A stretch of DNA of 64,000 nucleotides from the NCBI GenBank assembly GCA_024516035.1, contig CM044964.1, forward strand, positions 17,117,084-17,181,083, read 5' to 3'. The notes under the pieces are model-generated. The model made no database searches and was not told the DNA's origin. It saw only the letters and a list, made by a program, of their open reading frames with translations. Below, in pieces: positions 25,701 to 32,012 of this stretch (position 1 is the stretch's first letter; the number at the start of each line of letters is the position of its first letter). Source of the DNA: Bactericera cockerelli (taxonomy: Eukaryota; Arthropoda; Insecta; Hemiptera; Triozidae). A program made the translations under genes and the position numbers.

Positions 25701-28700
25701 CAAACATTTTGGAAACGTTGGAACTCCGAATATCTACATGACTTACAGTCGCGTGAAAAATGGAACACTAGTTCCCCGCCTCTTAGTCCAGGACAAATAG
25801 TTTTAATAAAGCAGGACAATGTGCCACCCTTACATTGGTCACTTGCTAAAGTAGTAGAGACTTATCCTGGGAAGGACGGTGTTGCTCGCGTAGCTTTAGT
25901 TAAAACCCAAAAGGGTCAATTGAAGCGGCCAGTTAATAAACTGTGCCCCTTACCTTCGCAGTAGGTACTTACCTACTTATTGTCATGTTTCACATTATAA
26001 TATGATGAGACTTGTAAATAAATTTTATTTTTCTTCACAGTGGTAGCACTGGTGATTTGTTCAGGCAAATTTCTATTTTTCTTAAGAGTACTTTGCTAAG
26101 GCAATTTTGATTTATTTTGTAGTTTTGATAAGTTCGATTTTTATTTTATTTTGTAGTTTTGCTCATGCAATTTCCTTTTTTTTATTTTACATATAATCTT
26201 GTAGTTGTAGTTATCTATTGTTGCTAATTTACTGTTACTTTCTTTGTTCTTGATATTTTGCATTATTTGCTTTTAACCATTTTCATTGATTATTTGCATT
26301 GTTTTTGAATGGTTGAAAGTGCACTCCTTCAAGGCTGGGGGGATGTTCACGCCATGTGACTCCAGTTTGAATTGCCTCCAAACTTTCCCCGCGCATATCA
26401 ATCGATCTCTACGCCCCTAACTGTTAGAGATAACACTTCGATATCAGATGATAGGCATATCATATGTTCTTACAAAGAAAGCCACAGAAATTCGGTACGA
26501 TAGATTGGGAACGACGATGCCTCGTTCAGATTGTTACAAACAGTGGTCAGGCAGGGTACGTCTTCGCTCCTTCCTCAATCTACCCCCTTTGATCCACTTC
26601 TAAAGGCGTACGTAAGTACTTGGTACAAGTACTCAAGGTAAGACCATCCAATCTCATTTCGTAGTAGTAGATTATTTCTTCCTTTTATCTTTCCGTGTAA
26701 ATTTAATATTCTTAAATACCTTTTAATACACCCCTTTGTAGTAGCGTTATTGAACCAGCGGCCTTTTCTTCGTCAAACCCCAGTAACTGGGAAACTTAGG
26801 TCTTTCGGCTTCAAAGCCCCAGTTACTACATTAATTCAGATACCTTGCAGCCTCACTGTATACGAGTAGATACCTTGCAGCCTCACTGTATACGAGTAGA
26901 TACCTTGCAGCCTCACTGTATACGAGTAGATACCTTGCAGCCTCACTGTATACGAGTAGATACCTTGCAGCCTCACTGTATACGAGTAGATACCTTGCAG
27001 CCTCACTGTATACGAGTAGATACCTTGCAGCCTCACTGTATACGAGTAGATACCTTGCAGCCTCACTGTATACGAGTAGATAACTTGCAGCCTCACTGTA
27101 TACGAGTAGATACCTTGCAGCCTCACTGTATACGAGTAGATACCTTGCAGCCTCACTGTATACGAGTAGATACCTTGCAGCCTCACTGTATACGAGTAGA
27201 TACCTTGCAGCCTCACTGTATACGAGTAGATACCTTGCAGCCTCACTGTATACGAGTAGATACCTTGCAGCCTCACTGTATACGAGTAGATACCTTGCAG
27301 CCTCACTGTATACGAGTAGATACCTTGCAGCCTCACTTGGAAAGTCTGTAAAGACAGATATAGGTTCAACCGGTCTTCCTCTTATGGTGTCCATTTAAGA
27401 CTGCTGGTCTACTCCGGGCATAGGTCCCTTTATCCCAGTACGTCAATAATTGCCTCATTCAAAACTGTATTCCACAAAGGGAAACTGGGCGTTTGTAGGG
27501 CCTTAGGTCTTCATACATAAAATGGTATCACTCCTTCATTGTTAATTGTGTTCACAAACCGACCTCTGTAGCTTGATGGATAAGGCCGCGGACTTGTAAC
27601 CTGGAGGCTGGTGGTTCAAATCTCAAGTTCATCAAAGATTTAATAAAGCGAATGTAAATTCTTGTGACATCACGACTATAATGAACACAAATTAATATGA
27701 TAACTTTTACTTTTATCTCTGTCCACTTCTGTGTGGCTCTCGGCTAAGAATAAGACCACGGAGTGTAATTCCTGTCGTAACCGAGACAGCAAATCACATT
27801 CTCAATGAATGTGAAGCAGCCTCTCAAGCTCTAATGAAACACTTCTCAAGGCTGAATTCTAACACCTGATTCAGTCTCAAAAGAATATTAAGCTACACTA
27901 ATATCTTTGATTTTATTTACACTTTATTTTTTTATACAATACAAACAACAATAAATTATTAACAAATATATAAAAAAAACAATATTTACAAAATAAAATA
28001 TAGAAAAAAATATTTAATTTTAAATGTACAATGTATTTTAATCCGGGGCGAAGTTAATGCCTTAGGCATTCTCTGCCCCGATCTGATCTTTGATCTCTTT
28101 TAGAGTTACAGATACATGTCACATAAGATCTATTTAAGGTCACATTGACAAAGAACTTTGGTAGCCGACAGCCCTACTTATACCCAATCTCTGTCCACAG
28201 CTTGATAAGGGAGATAGAGATCTTCTTCAGTCAAGCTATCGTGGTGGACTTTCTACACGCCATTCTGTCCCTCAGCTTCGCTCTCTTTCAAACCCAGGTA
28301 GGTCTTTCAAACCCAGGTAGGTCTTTCAAACCCAGGTAGGTCATCAGTCCCTCAACTTCGCTCTCTTTCAAACCCAGGTAGGTCATCAGTCCCTCAACTT
28401 CGCTCTCTTTCAAACCCAGGTAGGTCTTTCAAACCCAGGTAGGTCTTTCAAACACAGGTAGGTCTTTCAAACCCAGGTAGGTCTTTCAAACCCAGGTAGG
28501 TCATCAGTCCCTCAAATTCGCTCTCTTTCAAACCCAGGTAGGTCTGAGTATGGCCATTCTGTAAAAATTAACAGTATAAATTTGAGCAGTTGGGACATCA
28601 TGATTGTGTGATTAATAAATAATAAATGTGTTTCTTTGTGTTATTGTATCACAATTTTTAGTGGGTAGCGCAGAATTATAGGACTTTTCCATATCTTTTA

Positions 28701-31569
28701 ATATCCTAATATCTTATTTTTTTATTATTAAAATTTACGGTTCCCATGGGGACCCAATATACAAAGTAATAAAGTACAAAAAATTAACATTAAAAACATC
28801 AAAATTATTAAAAAAAATAATAATATTAAAATATAAATGGTAACAAGTCATAAATAGTGTTATATAATTCTAGAATACTGGGGACTTCTTCACAGAAAAT
28901 ATCTATACCTTCATCATTAGTCAGGTTCCAAAATTTGGTACATCTTTGTAATGGTGCATATTTGCCAAGGTCAGATTTCTGATGATCTATTAAAAAAGTT
29001 GTGTGATTTCTTGTATGTCTTTTTTGCCTATAATTCCGCCACTGGTCGCTGCTCACATTAAAGCAGCTGCTCATTTTTCCTCACGAGGTATGAGTGGACC
29101 CAGAACACCCAAGAAGAGAGCAGTAAAAATTCTGCTCCGCTGGGGATCGAACCCAGGTCACCGTGCATGCAATGCCTAGCGCACTAACTCACTCGGCCAC
29201 GGTGACTTCTGATTGTGTGATAAACAACACTTGTCTTTTAAACTTCCCTTCCAGATGTCTGTCACCCTGATAGAGTCAATCAAGATGTATGTTTTCATCG
29301 TGGTCTGTTTCGCCCATCAGTTCTTCAACAATTTGTTTGGGGAACTTCTCATTCATGCGGTGAGCACCTAGAATATTAATTTCCACAAAACGTGGCGAGG
29401 TCTTGATCACCTAAATCAAGGGTGATTTTCAAGAGAACCGTTCGAAATATCTATATCTATATGTTTGTCACAATGGTTTGTTGATTTCCATGTCAGTATT
29501 GCTCCTGATTCAGCGTCCACTGAGCTTTTACTATTGAAACAAAATACTTTGACAGAGTATATAACAACTTAAATAATAAATATAAATAATAATAATAAAT
29601 ACTCTCAAAGGGGTGTGTATTTACGGACAAAGTCTTATCTATACTTATAAAAGAGAGTTTCACTCACTGACTGATTTATCACTGTTTCTCCGAACTGGTA
29701 AGTCCTAGGAAGCTGAAATTTGGTAGGTCAGTATAAACAGAAAAGTGAGAAGTTGTACTAGATGTACATGAATATCAGAACATACTCGTACCTGGACAGC
29801 TGTTTCGAGCTTATTTGCTCTTGTCAGCAGGTAATAGTTCTGAATATCCATGCCATCAACTAACCTCTCTATTTTAATCAGTATAAACAGAAAAGTGAGA
29901 AGTTGTACTAGATGTATATGAATATCGTAGCTTTGTCTTATAGTCTATAGATGTGCAATAAGACGGGATTTTTTCGATTTTTCGCCATTGGCGAAAAAGG
30001 ATTTTTTGATTTCACCGCTATTTCTCCGCACGGCCATGCCTCGGCTCGCAAAGCGGGCGACAGCCCGCTAGTATACAATACGAACAAATACAGAAAATAA
30101 CAGGTATTAAGAAATTAAAGATATCACAGACTAGGAGGAACATGATCTTGTATGATACGAGGGGGGACCCAAAAGTAACGGGAATTGGGTGGTGGGGGGA
30201 ACACGGAGGGGGGGATCGGGTTCTCCGGTGATTCTATTTCAGGCGGCTACTCTCCCAAGTAAGTGTGCAAAGTTCATTTGCTGTGAGTGCATTCGTTCGT
30301 CCGTGAAAATTTTTCTAGTGAAACGACTTTTTTCGTTTCGGCGAAAACGTGAAATGGCTTCAAGAACGGACGAAAACATTGAACAAATCAACATTCTTGT
30401 CCGTGAAGACCTGGCCGAACCATCGATCAACTTTGTGAGATGTCTGGATTGTCATGGAGTTCAATTCAGAGAATTTTAACTGAAGATTTGATCATGAAGA
30501 GGATTGCAGCCAAATTTGTTCCTCGCCTTCTCTCCGCGACGCCGACGATCAAAACAAGGAGCGTCGACTTCAGGCCTGTCTGGAGCTGCTAAATCAGTTG
30601 GGTGAAGACCCAGATTTTTTTCTCAAGGTTATAACTTGCGATGAATCATGGTGCTACGGCTATGACCCCGAAATTTTTACAGCCACTCATTGCTCTCCGC
30701 ACTCGGCCATTTCACGTTGCCATTTCACGTTTTCGCCGAAACGAAAAAAGTCGTTTCACTAGAAATTTTCACGGACGAACGAATGCACTCACAGCAAATG
30801 AACTTTGCACACTTACTTGGGAGAGTAGCCGCTTGAAATAGAATCACCGGAGAACCCGATCCCCCCCTCCGTGTTCCCCCCAGCACCCAATTCCCGTTAC
30901 TTTTGGGTCCCCCCTCGTAAGTGTTGATTACCATGGAAGGTTACTTTTACGAAAACTGAAACTTATTTCTCAGCAACACATGATCGTGAATTCGGTGTAT
31001 GAGTCGCCCTGGTACACCGGGGACCGCAGGTTCAAAAGAACTGTTCAGCTCATCACCACCCGCTCCCTGCGACCAATCAAACTCAGTGGTTTCAAGATGT
31101 ACATCCTCTGTCTGCAGTCTTTCCTAGAGGTATGTAAATCAGGGACTCACAACTTTATGAGGACCGTCATTCTTCTTAGTCTTGATATTCTCTCATTAAT
31201 GTATTAGTATCTCGACCTTACAAGCCTAGCGCCGTATTCACATAGTCAGATGTTCTTTATATATTATGTGTCTACGTTTTACAGTGAAATAAGACAATAA
31301 TGGACAAATTTCGAGACAAAACTATTACCTCATACGAACAAACACCATTTAGGTAATTTTGGATATACATATAAAAGAGAAACCTATAATAAAACAGAGT
31401 TCTATCATTCTCCAACAAGGATACTTTGTCAAGTAACTGCATAAAGATATAAATGAAAAAAAAAGAGTTCTATTAATTTAAAACAAAAATATGATGTTTC
31501 CTATGCTTTCAGTTCTGCAGACGTATCTTCTCGTACTACACGGTGCTGAGTGAGGTGTCCAAAGCCTAA
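13493..31569 (+). CDS. Odorant receptor gene A (7tm_6 family), nine exons, 447 aa
   Basis: join(13493..13702, 15136..15298, 15782..15998, 17531..17745, 18251..18374, 28201..28297, 29255..29359, 30974..31129, 31513..31569), 1,344 nt with stop. All introns are GT-AG, with phases 0,1,2,1,2,0,0,0. The product is an insect odorant receptor: a seven-helix membrane protein with a cytoplasmic N-terminus that forms a ligand-gated cation channel with Orco in olfactory neurons (family knowledge). Hydrophobic segments lie near residues 44-66, 85-107, 143-170, 203-236, 318-341, 350-372 and 414-440. The C-terminal family signature is visible: RPIKLSGFKMYILCLQSF, then a YYT-containing last helix. The length is normal for the family. 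The start is the ATG in the context AAAATATGAAG, which matches the start of gene B. The ligand cannot be predicted. Introns total about 16.7 kb and are full of transposons, but no exon is broken. Confidence 0.92.
13868..14062 (-). mobile_element. SINE family D copy in gene A intron 1
   Basis: It reads on the minus strand as a tRNA-like head (GGTCTAGGTGTATGTCTGGT, B box GGGGTTCGAAAC), then ATGACAAGTTATC and GGGCAGTATAAA near the 3' end. The same order is seen at 31814. Confidence 0.75.
14307..14640 (-). mobile_element. SINE family A copy in gene A intron 1
   Basis: Minus-strand copy with both the tRNA-like head (minus-strand B box AAGGTCCTGGGTTCAAACAC) and the body. It is more diverged than the copies at 37333 and 58837. 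Confidence 0.75.
14893..15073 (+). mobile_element. SINE family A body in gene A intron 1
   Basis: The + strand body begins GTTGTTTGTGAGGGATACCT and ends with ACCACAAGCGT. Head and tail are missing. It lies 62 bp before exon 2, in opposite orientation to the copy at 14307. Confidence 0.75.
15136..15298 (+). CDS. Gene A exon 2 (residues 71-125)
   Basis: Bounded by tcttccAG and G|gtgagc. Encodes TM2 (TLTASALYKMVYLLINL) and the first intracellular loop. Same length as its gene B counterpart (163 nt). Confidence 0.92.
15782..15998 (+). CDS. Gene A exon 3 (residues 125-197)
   Basis: Bounded by cctcAG and AG|gtaaga, 217 nt as in gene B. Encodes TM3 and most of the second extracellular loop, a region lining the ligand pocket in insect odorant receptors. 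The TM3 entry (QPTQLPSILYILSGQITVVF) differs clearly from gene B. Confidence 0.92.
16330..16489. mobile_element. 160-bp MITE in gene A intron 3
   Basis: About 38-bp terminal inverted repeats beginning ATATCGCACACCTAGTGCAA surround a short AT-rich core. The DNA would fold into one long hairpin. No coding capacity and no clear target duplication. Confidence 0.75.
16701..16967 (+). mobile_element. 5S rRNA-derived SINE (SINE3-like) in gene A intron 3
   Basis: The first about 115 nt resemble eukaryotic 5S rRNA in order: GCCAGCGTCGATGGCATGTT, GAATACACCGGTTC, ACACCGAAGTTAAGCGACAT, then CTTGGATGGGTGACC, and finally GTGACGCTGGC, which pairs with the start. This retains the internal pol III promoter region (A box, intermediate element, C box). 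The body that follows (CACTCAGGCTGGGTGAGGTC, GCGAATGGAGGGTAAAACCC, GCGACGTTAAACC) is shared with SINE F, and the tail is about 16 A. Mutations and the SINE body exclude a functional 5S gene. Confidence 0.88.
17531..17745 (+). CDS. Gene A exon 4 (residues 197-269)
   Basis: Bounded by ttctcAG and G|gtgagt. Encodes TM4 (SALLYLTIDSFYFFLIYVIV) and a charged intracellular segment ERLRREEEDG. It is 3 nt shorter than gene B's exon 4. Confidence 0.92.
18251..18374 (+). CDS. Gene A exon 5 (residues 269-310)
   Basis: Bounded by attttcAG and GA|gtaaat, 124 nt. Encodes the hydrophilic intracellular loop before TM5. It is the least conserved exon and is six codons shorter than in gene B; only the end (KRHRVLNQHLEG) aligns well. 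Confidence 0.88.
18405..18624. mobile_element. piggyBac-like MITE with internal palindromes, gene A intron 5
   Basis: TTAA at 18401-18404 and 18625-18628 flanks a 220-bp element with ends CACGTTGATCGCCA in inverted orientation. Inside are four copies of a 20-bp palindrome GTCAGGTGAATTCACCTGAC (two perfect) at 18464, 18506, 18547 and 18590. It starts 30 bp after exon 5. Confidence 0.82.
18885..18990 (-). mobile_element. SINE family E head remnant in gene A intron 5
   Basis: The minus-strand tRNA-like head (TGATCCAGGTAGCGCAGGAA) is diverged. A counterpart lies in intron 5 of gene B (43857), so the insertion probably predates the gene duplication. Confidence 0.6.
19148..19230 (-). mobile_element. 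5S-derived SINE fragment, gene A intron 5
   Basis: Read on the minus strand, GGTTCTCGCAAGATAACTGA and AGTTACGCAACGTCC match the 5S-like head of the copy at 16701. No body was traced. Confidence 0.6.
19790..19854. repeat. 30-bp satellite, left remnant
   Basis: Two units begin GATACCTTGCAG(T/C)CTCACTG and end TATACGAGTA or TATACGATTA. The next unit is interrupted after GATAC by the BEL/Pao element and resumes at 26839. A more diverged partial unit lies at about 19769-19789. Confidence 0.9.
19855..20349 (+). repeat. 5' LTR of the BEL/Pao element (495 bp)
   Basis: Begins TGTTCACGCCATG, ends TTAATTCA (TG...CA), and appears identical to 26344-26838 over all 495 bp. The 5-bp target duplication GATAC precedes it (19850-19854). 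Confidence 0.95.
20350..20367 (+). other. Probable tRNA primer-binding site
   Basis: TGGTCCTTCAAACCGTGG starts directly after the 5' LTR. The TGG matches the CCA end of a tRNA, as usual for minus-strand priming. I did not identify which tRNA. Confidence 0.6.
20673..25964 (+). CDS. Gag-Pol polyprotein of the BEL/Pao retrotransposon (1,763 aa)
   Basis: A single uninterrupted frame. Visible domains: a coiled-coil-like N-terminus; a DUF1759 gag-like region at about 125-285 (LPSFNGESFADWVIFYESF); a cluster of Cys/His knuckles at about 347-412; an aspartic protease (DUF1758) with active-site DSGS near 504; reverse transcriptase with ADIRKMF near 836 and the YMDD box near 913; Pao-type A17/RNase H region with GFADAS near 1086 and FSDSTVVLSW downstream; an integrase zinc region at about 1405-1440; integrase core with D about 1466, D about 1532 (SDHGTNF) and E about 1586 (SEANVKAVK); and a C-terminal DUF5641 domain. 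All catalytic motifs look intact. It serves reverse transcription and integration of the element and is not a host gene. Confidence 0.96.
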   Translation: MAEGKLTVLIAKRDSLFKVLQEANDFAQSMTQANENTLKGLRRKINMLDSVYTSFCQVVDDINMLQIEIKPDSKPNYQMLESFTTIYGYVKDKFDEVNGKLKKSDSSQANISTINASSEVKVKLPALELPSFNGESFADWVIFYESFKSMIHVRTDLSNAQKVQYLISRLSGRALSSCAGIPATPENYNIIFDNLVKKYNDKRCLSSSYLDSIINFKPLKIESGNSLSMFTDKFCATVLALKALKIENLDDYIFVHLACNKLCPETVKTFEMSLKKDELPTFDKLLSFLQEHAKILNRVSPSTSSNSSSSSINSSGGLGTSGVKSGFPPVKSKGPHTFVVNSTSSASCEICHNDHPIFKCSKFLKLSPQDRFCKIKQYSLCVNCLSGAHKVNECKNNSTCFNCKIKHNTLLCFKDHKSDCTKSGPRELKAKASANSRNSQHLGNVENHNSPPSSSVDNTPYLNALCSDNNQIPIGNGGTILLSTVQVRIPDRHGVYHSFRFILDSGSQSNLILESARKKLGLPLNKDATKTIKGLGMGSNPVHGQVNFTFASRLDNRVKYSIHALVVDKIVDRLPSQPVDMSNLHYLEQLPLADDFMKPDVVSGILGAQIFPSLILGHRVTSPSNSVVALNTVLGYVVMGQVPVNSIDIEDSTSNSFCAFQEPHVDSLIKRFWELENVSAPVMLNSDDKKCEELYTSSVYRNDNGSYTVSLPFKSSPAELGDSYHLARNRFFSQERKLESHAELRSAYNDVIKEHLDEGYLCVAPDQSDRSGFFIPHHMVARPDKASSKFRCVYDASMQSSSTKSLNDLLYAGPKLYTDLFVVLLNFRLFPIVMIADIRKMFLQIKLNPDDWKYQKILWRFHPHDELLTYMMTTVTFGLTCSPFLALRTVRQLAEDEAHNFPFAARRVQTDLYMDDLVTSLQNSRQACDLFEQMVGLFKAGGFTLTKWASNSEEVLQKVPVADRLSEIIQWDGDSSVKILGLQWSSDQDIFYFKINIDKKPCTKRNMLSLVSRLFDPVGLLAPVILWAKQLIQQLWCLDLSWDETPPPNIVENWDTFQDQLPLLANLSFPRHLFVVEKCTLQLFGFADASIKGYGGVIFSRVTYPSGEVKINLICAKSKVAPVKSQSIPRLELCAALLLSQLMQTVVDSYKLRFTIEKVMCFSDSTVVLSWIHASPHLWETFVANRVSKIQENVDITAWCKILGSENPADCLSRGLKPSEFCATSIWFQGPPWLIKSDADWPIIHFSQEIDTSVPERKCVVLVETENLVAEHPLKQLFLRCSSWLRLLRVVAFVLRFLKRLPRRSDGLLESSDLNQAEIEIIKTIQNEHFSVDIEKLKNNLPCSKVLVKLSPFLDNGVIRVGGRLRNSDLGYEQQHPVVLPAKVHVVKLIVQYYHRTNLHTGPHLLLSILRRKYWILGGRNFVRKIVQDCNTCFRLSPKSQNPFMSDLPKERVLKQAKAFLNIALDFMGPFYITISRRRGQKSQKAYICIFVCLATKAIHLEVASDLSTPTFLDAFKRFLARRGPCQSVLSDHGTNFVGAKNALDELYTLLNSREYKVRFSEELSVHRITWQFTPPTGAHFNGISEANVKAVKSHLYRCVGTQILSLEELCTISAQIEALLNSRPLCVLSSDPSEPSVLTPAHFLTQIPLESLPASDVVDENPNRLTRYKLLDQIIQTFWKRWNSEYLHDLQSREKWNTSSPPLSPGQIVLIKQDNVPPLHWSLAKVVETYPGKDGVARVALVKTQKGQLKRPVNKLCPLPSQ
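26330..26343 (+). other. Polypurine tract
   Basis: AAGGCTGGGGGGA lies immediately before the 3' LTR, the expected position of the plus-strand primer. Confidence 0.75.
26344..26838 (+). repeat. 3' LTR of the BEL/Pao element (495 bp)
   Basis: By eye it is the same sequence as 19855-20349, and it is followed by the GATAC duplication (26839-26843). Confidence 0.95.
26839..27338. repeat. 30-bp satellite array, about 16.7 units
   Basis: Near-identical units start GATACCTTGCAGCCTCACTG and end TATACGAGTA. One unit has GATAACTTG near 27080. Because 30 is a multiple of 3 and the unit lacks stops in several frames, it yields long but meaningless open frames on both strands. Confidence 0.95.
27557..27712 (+). 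mobile_element. SINE family C copy, gene A intron 5
   Basis: The tRNA-like head CCGACCTCTGTAGCTTGATG and B box GGTTCAAATCTC are followed by a short body (TTGTGACATCACGA, AACACAAAT) and a TA-rich tail. Related copies lie at 45610, 48805, 51888 and 59143. Confidence 0.75.
27905..28085 (-). mobile_element. LINE 3' end, hairpin type b
   Basis: On the minus strand CGGGGCAGAGAATGCCTAAG leads into GCATTAACTTCGCCCCG and a T/A-rich 3' tail. The closest relative is at 40630. Confidence 0.7.
28201..28297 (+). CDS. Gene A exon 6 (residues 310-342)
   Basis: Bounded by gtccacAG and CAG|gtaggt, 97 nt. Encodes TM5 (AIVVDFLHAILSLSFALF). The protein is identical to gene B's exon 6, and the DNA differs at one site that I can see. 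The donor is followed by a tandem array of donor copies. Confidence 0.92.
28279..28543 (+). repeat. Tandem array of the exon 6 splice-donor region (10 donor copies)
   Basis: A 19-bp unit (CTTTCAAACCCAGGTAGGT) and a 42-bp unit (the same plus CATCAGTCCCTCAACTTCGC and 3 nt) alternate. CAG|gtaggt-type donors end at 28297, 28316, 28335, 28377, 28419, 28438, 28457 (ACAG variant), 28476, 28495 and 28537. Only the first keeps both the reading frame and the gene B structure. Reading on through the array meets TAG at 28337-28339. Gene B has one copy. Confidence 0.92.
28620..29206 (-). mobile_element. SINE family B copy interrupted by a LINE fragment, gene A intron 6
   Basis: The minus-strand tRNA-like head lies at the right (B box GGTTCGATCCCC), the body is at 29020-29150 and the 3' part at 28620-28726. 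The parts are separated by about 295 bp of foreign DNA absent from the copies at 2648 and 47637. Confidence 0.78.
28727..29021 (-). mobile_element. 5'-truncated non-LTR retrotransposon 3' end inside SINE B
   Basis: On the minus strand it encodes HTRNHTTFLIDHQKSDLGKY, then APLQRCTKFWNLT and a short tail. The (N)TRN...SxLxKxxPLxRCxKFxN pattern is typical of the last residues of Jockey/CR1-type LINE reverse transcriptase proteins. The AT-rich 3' end follows. Confidence 0.6.
29255..29359 (+). CDS. Gene A exon 7 (residues 343-377)
   Basis: Bounded by ttccAG and GCG|gtgagc, 105 nt in phase 0. Encodes TM6 (IKMYVFIVVCFAHQFF). About 20 of 105 nt differ from gene B, much more than in exon 6. Confidence 0.92.
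29638..30071 (+). mobile_element. Non-autonomous Helitron, gene A intron 7
   Basis: The 5' end is TCTATACTTATAAAAGAG. The 3' end has a perfect hairpin AGCGGGC-GACA-GCCCGCT running into CTAG. Flanking bases are A (29637) and T (30072), matching insertion between A and T without duplication. An internal segment (CAGTATAAACAGAAAAGTGA...) is present twice, at 29732 and 29879. No Rep/helicase coding. Confidence 0.82.
30158..30917 (+). mobile_element. Internally deleted mariner-like transposon with about 200-bp inverted repeats
   Basis: TA duplications (30156-30157, 30918-30919) flank ends that both read CGAGGGGGGACCCAAAAGTA inward. The inverted repeats extend about 200 bp and reach the transposase start codon. 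It lies only 56 bp upstream of exon 8 of gene A. Confidence 0.88.
30354..30680 (+). pseudogene. Mariner transposase remnant
   Basis: The frame starting at 30354 reads MASRTDENIEQINILVREDL. Further on, in other frames, are QNKERRLQACLELLNQLGED and ITCDESWCYGYDP, the latter resembling the (T/G)DESW region around the first catalytic Asp of mariner transposases. Deletions and frameshifts remove most of the usual about 345 residues. Confidence 0.8.
30974..31129 (+). CDS. Gene A exon 8 (residues 378-429)
   Basis: Bounded by tctcAG and GAG|gtatgt, 156 nt. Carries the extracellular loop NSVYESPWYTGDRRFKRTVQ and the start of TM7 with the family signature RPIKLSGFKMYILCLQSF. Confidence 0.93.
31513..31569 (+). 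CDS. Gene A exon 9 (residues 430-447 and stop)
   Basis: Follows ctttcAG. FCRRIFSYYTVLSEVSKA then TAA: the end of TM7 and a short extracellular tail, as usual for this family. Confidence 0.92.
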   Translation, partial: FCRRIFSYYTVLSEVSKA

Positions 31570-31813
31570 TAGGGGATGTACAATTGTACATGTACATACG
31601 TATCCAATCTAGAATGTCATTATTTTCTATTTTTTGGGACTTTTTGTCCCCCCACTGATTGTTCCTAAGCAATCTTAAAATAATAGTTTCATAAATTTAT
31701 TTCGGTTGTTTGATCGACAGTGCTTTAGGTCTAAGTAATTTTGTACTCTCGGACGTAAGTCAAATAGATAATGAATTAAAACATTATTTTTGATAACTAG
31801 TTTTTATTGTTTT

Positions 31814-32012
31814 AGTGGTAGACTTCGTAGTGGTCAAGGCATCTGCCTGGTACTGAACAGGTCGCGGATTCGAAACCCAGCTGGGACATGACAAGTTATC
31901 CTCTCGTTTGGGATTTTGACCACATAATTATAAATCTTAGTCTTACAGTTAGAGTAATGGATCTCATAAATCCTGGTCGGGCAGTATAAATAAGCGATAT
32001 CATTATTATAAA
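31814..32012 (+). mobile_element. SINE family D copy
   Basis: The tRNA-like head (TAGTGGTCAAGGCATCTGCC, B box GGATTCGAAACCC) is followed by ATGACAAGTTATCC and GGGCAGTATAAA. Confidence 0.78.

Larger units (their letters stand above)
19850..26843 (+). mobile_element. Complete BEL/Pao LTR retrotransposon with 5-bp target duplication
   Basis: Order: GATAC duplication, 495-bp LTR, probable primer-binding site, leader, one 1,763-codon gag-pol frame, 3' untranslated region, polypurine tract, 495-bp LTR, GATAC. TG...CA ends, a 5-bp duplication and the domain order place it in BEL/Pao. The LTRs look identical and the frame is open, so insertion was recent and the copy may still be mobile. It lies in the sense direction in intron 5 of gene A, so its LTR signals could affect transcription of that gene. 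No env-like frame is present. Confidence 0.96.

Noticed and set aside
26831..27394. Long open frames of 168-187 aa on both strands with perfect 10-residue repeats
   Set aside because: They are translations of the 30-bp satellite, whose length is a multiple of three. There is no start context, splice signal or non-repetitive part.
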